Source: Polytrichum commune
Taxonomy: Eukaryota; Streptophyta; Polytrichopsida; Polytrichales; Polytrichaceae
Reading direction: 5' to 3'
DNA: 64,000 nt
Assembly: GCA_950295325.1 (NCBI GenBank)
Contig: OX485804.1
Span: forward strand, 6,198,001 to 6,262,000
Shown: one piece after another, positions 60,290 to 64,000 of the stretch
Layout: each line of letters opens with the position of its first letter
How positions within the stretch are numbered: the first letter of the stretch is position 1
Notes under the pieces: generated by a model
Database searches by the model: none
What the model was told of the DNA's origin: nothing
Seen by the model: only the letters and a program-made list of their open reading frames with translations
Made by a program: the position numbers and the translations under genes

Positions 60290-60868
60290 CTCCCGCTTAT
60301 ATACACACTTTGAACCAGAACCGTTGGTGCGCACTTAGTTGGTAGGTGTGTACTTTACTCATATCGTTTTCTAGACCCTCTGATTCGATGAATAGCAATG
60401 GGAAACAGATGAAACCTAAGGCAACCCGCTTGACCGAAGCCCAACGATGTGAAATCGTTGCGAAGTTGAGCAAGCTAAACACAATGAGCAAGCGGGCGTT
60501 GGGGCGGGAGTATGAAGTTAGTGAAGGCGCCATCCGGAAATCCAGCCTATCGAGACATTTGCTGAATTTGAAAGTGCTACCAACTTCAAAAGCTTTGAAG
60601 CTCTACACAACATTGTCCTCAACATCGACAACCAGTTACTTTGCTCCGATGTTCAACCGGAAGCTGGACAAATGTATCATGCAATGTGATGATCATTTGA
60701 GGCATTTCAACAAAACGTTAATGAATTGGCATTGAATGTCAAGCGTAAAAAGTTCATGAATTCGCGGAAAATGACTATGCATGACATGTTCAAACAATAA
60801 AATATGAACCTCAATTTTTGTCAAAAAACAAATTGCGCACTTGACTGGGGTGTGTACTTAAGCGGGAG
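60290..60868 (+). mobile_element. CENP-B/pogo-like transposon deletion derivative, 579 bp
   Basis: The left end CTCCCGCTTATATACACAC and the reversed right end CTCCCGCTTAAGTACACAC are inverted repeats with two mismatches. Inside is a 5' coding piece with a helix-turn-helix (RLTEAQRCEIVAKLSKLN, then SKRALGREYEVSEGAIRK). A shift of frame follows, then a C-terminal piece (IQPIETFAEFESATNFKSFE ... NVKRKKFMNSRKMTMHDMFK) interrupted by two stops and ending in TAA at ~60800. The catalytic middle is deleted. HTH and TIR form fit the CENP-B/pogo branch of Tc1/mariner; the target duplication is not clear. Confidence 0.65.
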
Positions 60869-62045
60869 AACATTGTAGTTGTGGGGGTGGTGAGCATTTA
60901 TAAGTCTTTTCCGTGGAAATAGAACCACTACTACAACCACAACCACAACCCAACTCAACTAGTGTAGACGGCCCTTTAGGTTTGTTTTTGATAATGGTAG
61001 ATAGAATATACATTCTTGCAATTAATCAGGTTGTTAGAAGTCAATAGGCAATGATAAGGGCGAGTAATAAAAAGGGGATTAGATATGGATAAAAGAGGAA
61101 ATTGTTAATGGTAGATAAAAGATGTTTTAAAAAAATAAACCAAGAAAGTAAAAGTTAATAAGCGAGGATAAGGGTTCATAACAAGAGAAGATGTTAGTAA
61201 AGAAGGACTATTGTTGAAGTTGTGGTTAGGACTACAAGTAGGAAGTTTAGATAAGAGTAGGAAGAAAGTATCAAAATGTGGAATGAACATGTGTGACCAA
61301 ATGTTGTGAAGGTTTAGGTGTGGTTATCATTTTTGGATAAAAGAGTGAGGAGGTTGTTGCAATCCCTTGTTGTAAGTGTGTGTATGTAAAGTTACACTGA
61401 TTTTAACACCATCTAGTTTGGATATTTGATGTAGCGGATGCCAATAAATTCAAGGTGCTTGAGATAGCCAGAAATCAACTCTTGATGGTTCACTAAGGTC
61501 AAAAGTCATAATTTTGGTGATAAGCTTAGATGAACCATAAATTTTCCCATAGTTAACTATTAAATTCCTATACTTGTTATTTGAGTATGTTGTGTCCTTG
61601 GGGGGTTATCCATTCTTATACATGGCAGTGTGGCACATTTGAGGGGCTCTGCCTCCCTTTTTAGTGGGTGGACCATTTTTGGTTCTAATCATCCCTCATG
61701 CTTCAAATGTGTGTGTGTGTGGTGGGTGCACTATGGAGACATGGTGATGAGTTATGAAGGGATTATGAGCATGTGCATGAACATACAAGAACATGGCATG
61801 TTTGCACAAACATGGGCATGAGCATACATGCATATGACAAGTTTGCACATGCATGAGTATGAGCAATCATGCATATGGTTAGTTCATATTGACATGGACA
61901 TGAGCATACATGCATATGGTTGCATGGTTGTATGGATTGAGTTAATATGAGCTATCTATTCATATGCAAATAATGCACTTGACACTAAAGACCATAAACG
62001 GTGTAGTTCCCGGTCAACCAGTTGCGTTTGAGAAACAACCGGTTC
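60869..62045. other. Intergenic, nothing assigned
   Basis: CATG/CATATG-rich sequence near 61780-61930 is weakly repetitive (GAGCATACATGCATATGG units). A segment near 61995-62045 resembles part of the element at 62570-62807. No gene is recognised. Confidence 0.35.
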
Positions 62046-62553
62046 GAGTTCAAGACTTTCAGACCTTGGACAATTGCCAAAATAACTATAGTTAACTAGA
62101 TTTTTTTCAATACATTGTAGGGAACAACTATAATTAACTAGAAAAATTTCAGACCGATTTGAAGAACAACTATAGTTAACTAGAATTTTTTTAAGTATTA
62201 TTATATATTGGAAGAAGTTCGTTTCTTGATTTGCTTCAATTGAGGATCGTCAAGAAATGCTTTTATATGATGTTGGGCTCCGGAATAACCTCCATGTACA
62301 CCATCAACACAAATAACACACTAGTGACACTACAACACTACAACATAATTCCATGAACAAGTTGTGCTCAACTTTAGTTAATGATATATTTAGTTCACTA
62401 GATTTTTTGGCACACCAAATTAAAAACAACTATAATTAACTACATTTTTTGGCAGGTCAAATCGCGAACAACTATAGTTACGAAAGGCAACTAACTACGT
62501 AATAGTTGAATTAGTTGGTGAGTTGTCCAAGGTTTGAAGACTTTCCAGAACTC
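62046..62553. repeat. 508-bp foldback-type repeat
   Basis: The left end GAGTTCAAGACTTTCAGACC and the reversed right end GAGTTCTGGAAAGTCTTCAA share alignable sequence running to CCTTGGACAA. Inside are many AACTATAGTTAACTAG-type palindromes. Target duplications were not found. Confidence 0.5.
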
Positions 62554-62569
62554 ACCGAGCATCTCAAAG

Positions 62570-62807
62570 CAATGATCGGGGAGAACCGGCAATTAGTTAC
62601 AGATGAACCGGTTGAGTTTGAGAAATAACCGGTTGAAGTTCATTAAGACCGCAGGAAAACTATCGATCATTTTCGAGGAATCTATGGAAGAATATACCCC
62701 AATTTCATAAAGGAAAACCGGAGGATGTCGACATGTAACCGGTGGGACTTGCAAACACTAGGAGGACCTCAGCCGGTAATGCCCCAAAATCTCCCCAATC
62801 ACACTGT
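62570..62807. mobile_element. Short hAT MITE related to the 58270 family, 238 bp
   Basis: The left end CAATGATCGGGGAGAACCGG is followed by CAATTAGTTACAG, very close to the left end of the 58270 element. The reversed right end reads CAGTGTGATTGGGGAGA. The flanking octamers TCTCAAAG and TCTCTGAG agree at six of eight positions. It is an internally deleted relative. Confidence 0.55.
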
Positions 62808-63045
62808 CTCTGAGGACGGGGGATTTATAGAAGAGACATCAAATCAATGAAGGAAAACCCGGAAGAAGTCCACAAGAAAACCATGGGACTTGGAAACGCT
62901 TAGATCTCGACCACTTGTGCCCTAAAAGGGGTCCCGGACACCACTTGCCGTGTGAAGGCATCTTGTGCACAATGGCCCAGGCTCTACGAAGCCATGGACA
63001 AAACATGTCATGTGAAGAGCACCCACTGGCCAACACTACACCTCA

Positions 63046-63219
63046 GGGGGAGGTGGATAGGGGCCGGGCAGCCCCCACAAAACAAATCTAAAATTTTCAT
63101 GTCCCGACCGAAAATTGTTGCCCGCTCTGCCTGACTTCGAAAAATCAAATTGCCCTTGCATTCTTGAAGGCCGCTTGTCCATGTAACCCATATTGAGTGC
63201 ACTTCACCTTCAAGGTCTT

Positions 63220-63259
<40 letters not shown>

Positions 63260-63979
63260 TTGTTCATTGAGTAAATAAGCAATTGCTTAGGATTTCACTT
63301 TTTGAAGTGAAACCGTCAAGAAAGCGTGTAATTAACTTGGAGCTCAATTGTTTTACAAAACCCTCATTAGCACTGAGGTTATGAATTTTGTGGCTTACCG
63401 TTGAAAGGGTCTTTGTCATTCTAAAATGGATGTAAAACTAGTGTTTTATTTTAGTATGTTTATTATATAATATTTTAGTTAATGCCTTCTATTTCCACTA
63501 ATAAATAACTATATTAGAAGGTAATAGAAGGCATTAAATACAATATTTTATAATAAACATACTCAAAATAAAACTCTAATTATAGTTATATTGTAGAATG
63601 ACAACGACCCTTTCAATCGTAAGCCACAAAAATCATAACCTCAATGCTAATGAGGGTTTTGTAATATTTTTGACTTCCACGTTAATTACATGCTTTATTG
63701 ATGGTTTCACTTCGAAAATGAAATCCCAATCAATTGCTCATTTACCCAATGGAAGTGTTTGTGTGTGTGTGTGTATATATATATAGACCCTAAAGATGAA
63801 GTGCACTCAATATAGGTTATATAAATAAGCAGCCTTCAAGAATGCAAGGGCAATTTTATTTTTCAAAGTCAGGCAGAGCAAACAACAATTTCCGGTCAGG
63901 ATATGAAAATTTTAGATTTGTTTTGTGGGGTATGCCCGAAGGTGCCGAATCGCGGGGCCCGGCCTTTATCCACCTTCCC
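63046..63979. mobile_element. Long-TIR MULE, second copy, ~934 bp
   Basis: Arms of ~400 bp are inverted repeats of each other and homologous to those at 53578-54673. The terminal motif is GGGGAGGTGGATAGGGGCC on the left and the related GGGAAGGTGGATAAAGGCC on the right. The core (~63440-63600) contains a hairpin of TTAATGCCTTCTATT and its complement. A TA microsatellite (~63226-63253) lies in the left arm. A 9-bp target duplication was not found. Confidence 0.6.
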
Positions 63980-64000
63980 TTGAAAAGTCAAAGGTGGACA

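Noticed and set aside
1-64000. CRISPR array, operon or prokaryotic defence system
   Set aside because: Introns, plant nuclear gene families and eukaryotic transposons show that this is not prokaryotic DNA, and no regularly spaced repeat array of CRISPR type was seen.

Overview
This window looks like nuclear DNA of a land plant. Four genes can be reconstructed exon by exon. All have GT-AG introns and all match plant families: a group-1 LEA protein, an organellar class I release-factor-like protein, the U1 snRNP C protein, and plastid-type glutamate-cysteine ligase (GSH1). The rest is AT-rich, gene-poor and dominated by cut-and-paste DNA transposon remnants. The species cannot be fixed from sequence alone. 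The divergent GSH1, which lacks cysteines found in flowering-plant enzymes, makes a seedless plant such as a bryophyte plausible, but that is inference.

Layout. 1-18 kb holds no intact gene. It carries one copy of a 942-bp TA-flanked element (2085-3026) and its inverted twin (15757-16698), a 33-bp minisatellite (~3312-3605), a tRNA-derived SINE with a 13-bp target duplication (5191-5563, minus), a frameshifted membrane-protein relic (10114-10915) and a Tourist-like MITE (17505-18037). 18.5-19.75 kb is the LEA gene behind a perfect GCCACGTGGC box. 20.6-23.2 kb is transposon debris (possible hAT remnant, half a MULE, a 499-bp MITE). 23.9-30.5 kb is a divergent gene pair: the release-factor-like gene on minus and U1-70K partner U1C on plus, sharing a ~600-bp intergenic promoter. 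30.5-39.3 kb is intergenic and contains a miRNA-like hairpin (32367-32436), a hAT-type MITE (34091-34591), a 20-nt G run, and two elements of one TTA/TAA-flanked family (36563-38066, 38693-39254). 40.4-47.9 kb is GSH1, with 15 exons and a MITE lying just inside intron 13. 48-64 kb is again transposon territory: a LINE C-terminal relic, two hAT elements with perfect 8-bp duplications (51023-52049, 58270-59760), a MULE with ~400-bp inverted repeats (53578-54673), a CENP-B/pogo-like deletion derivative (60290-60868) and a second MULE at the right edge.

The four genes do not form a pathway. They cover stress protection (LEA), organelle translation termination or rescue, pre-mRNA 5' splice-site recognition, and glutathione synthesis. 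LEA and GSH1 both have ACGT-core (ABRE/G-box) motifs upstream, which would fit ABA or stress responsiveness, but that is inference.

The strongest observations are: the GSH1 protein lacks the second partner of both plant redox-switch disulfides; exact target-site duplications define several element families, including nested insertions with an empty-site comparison; and the LEA intron contains decayed extra copies of the exon-2 boundary.
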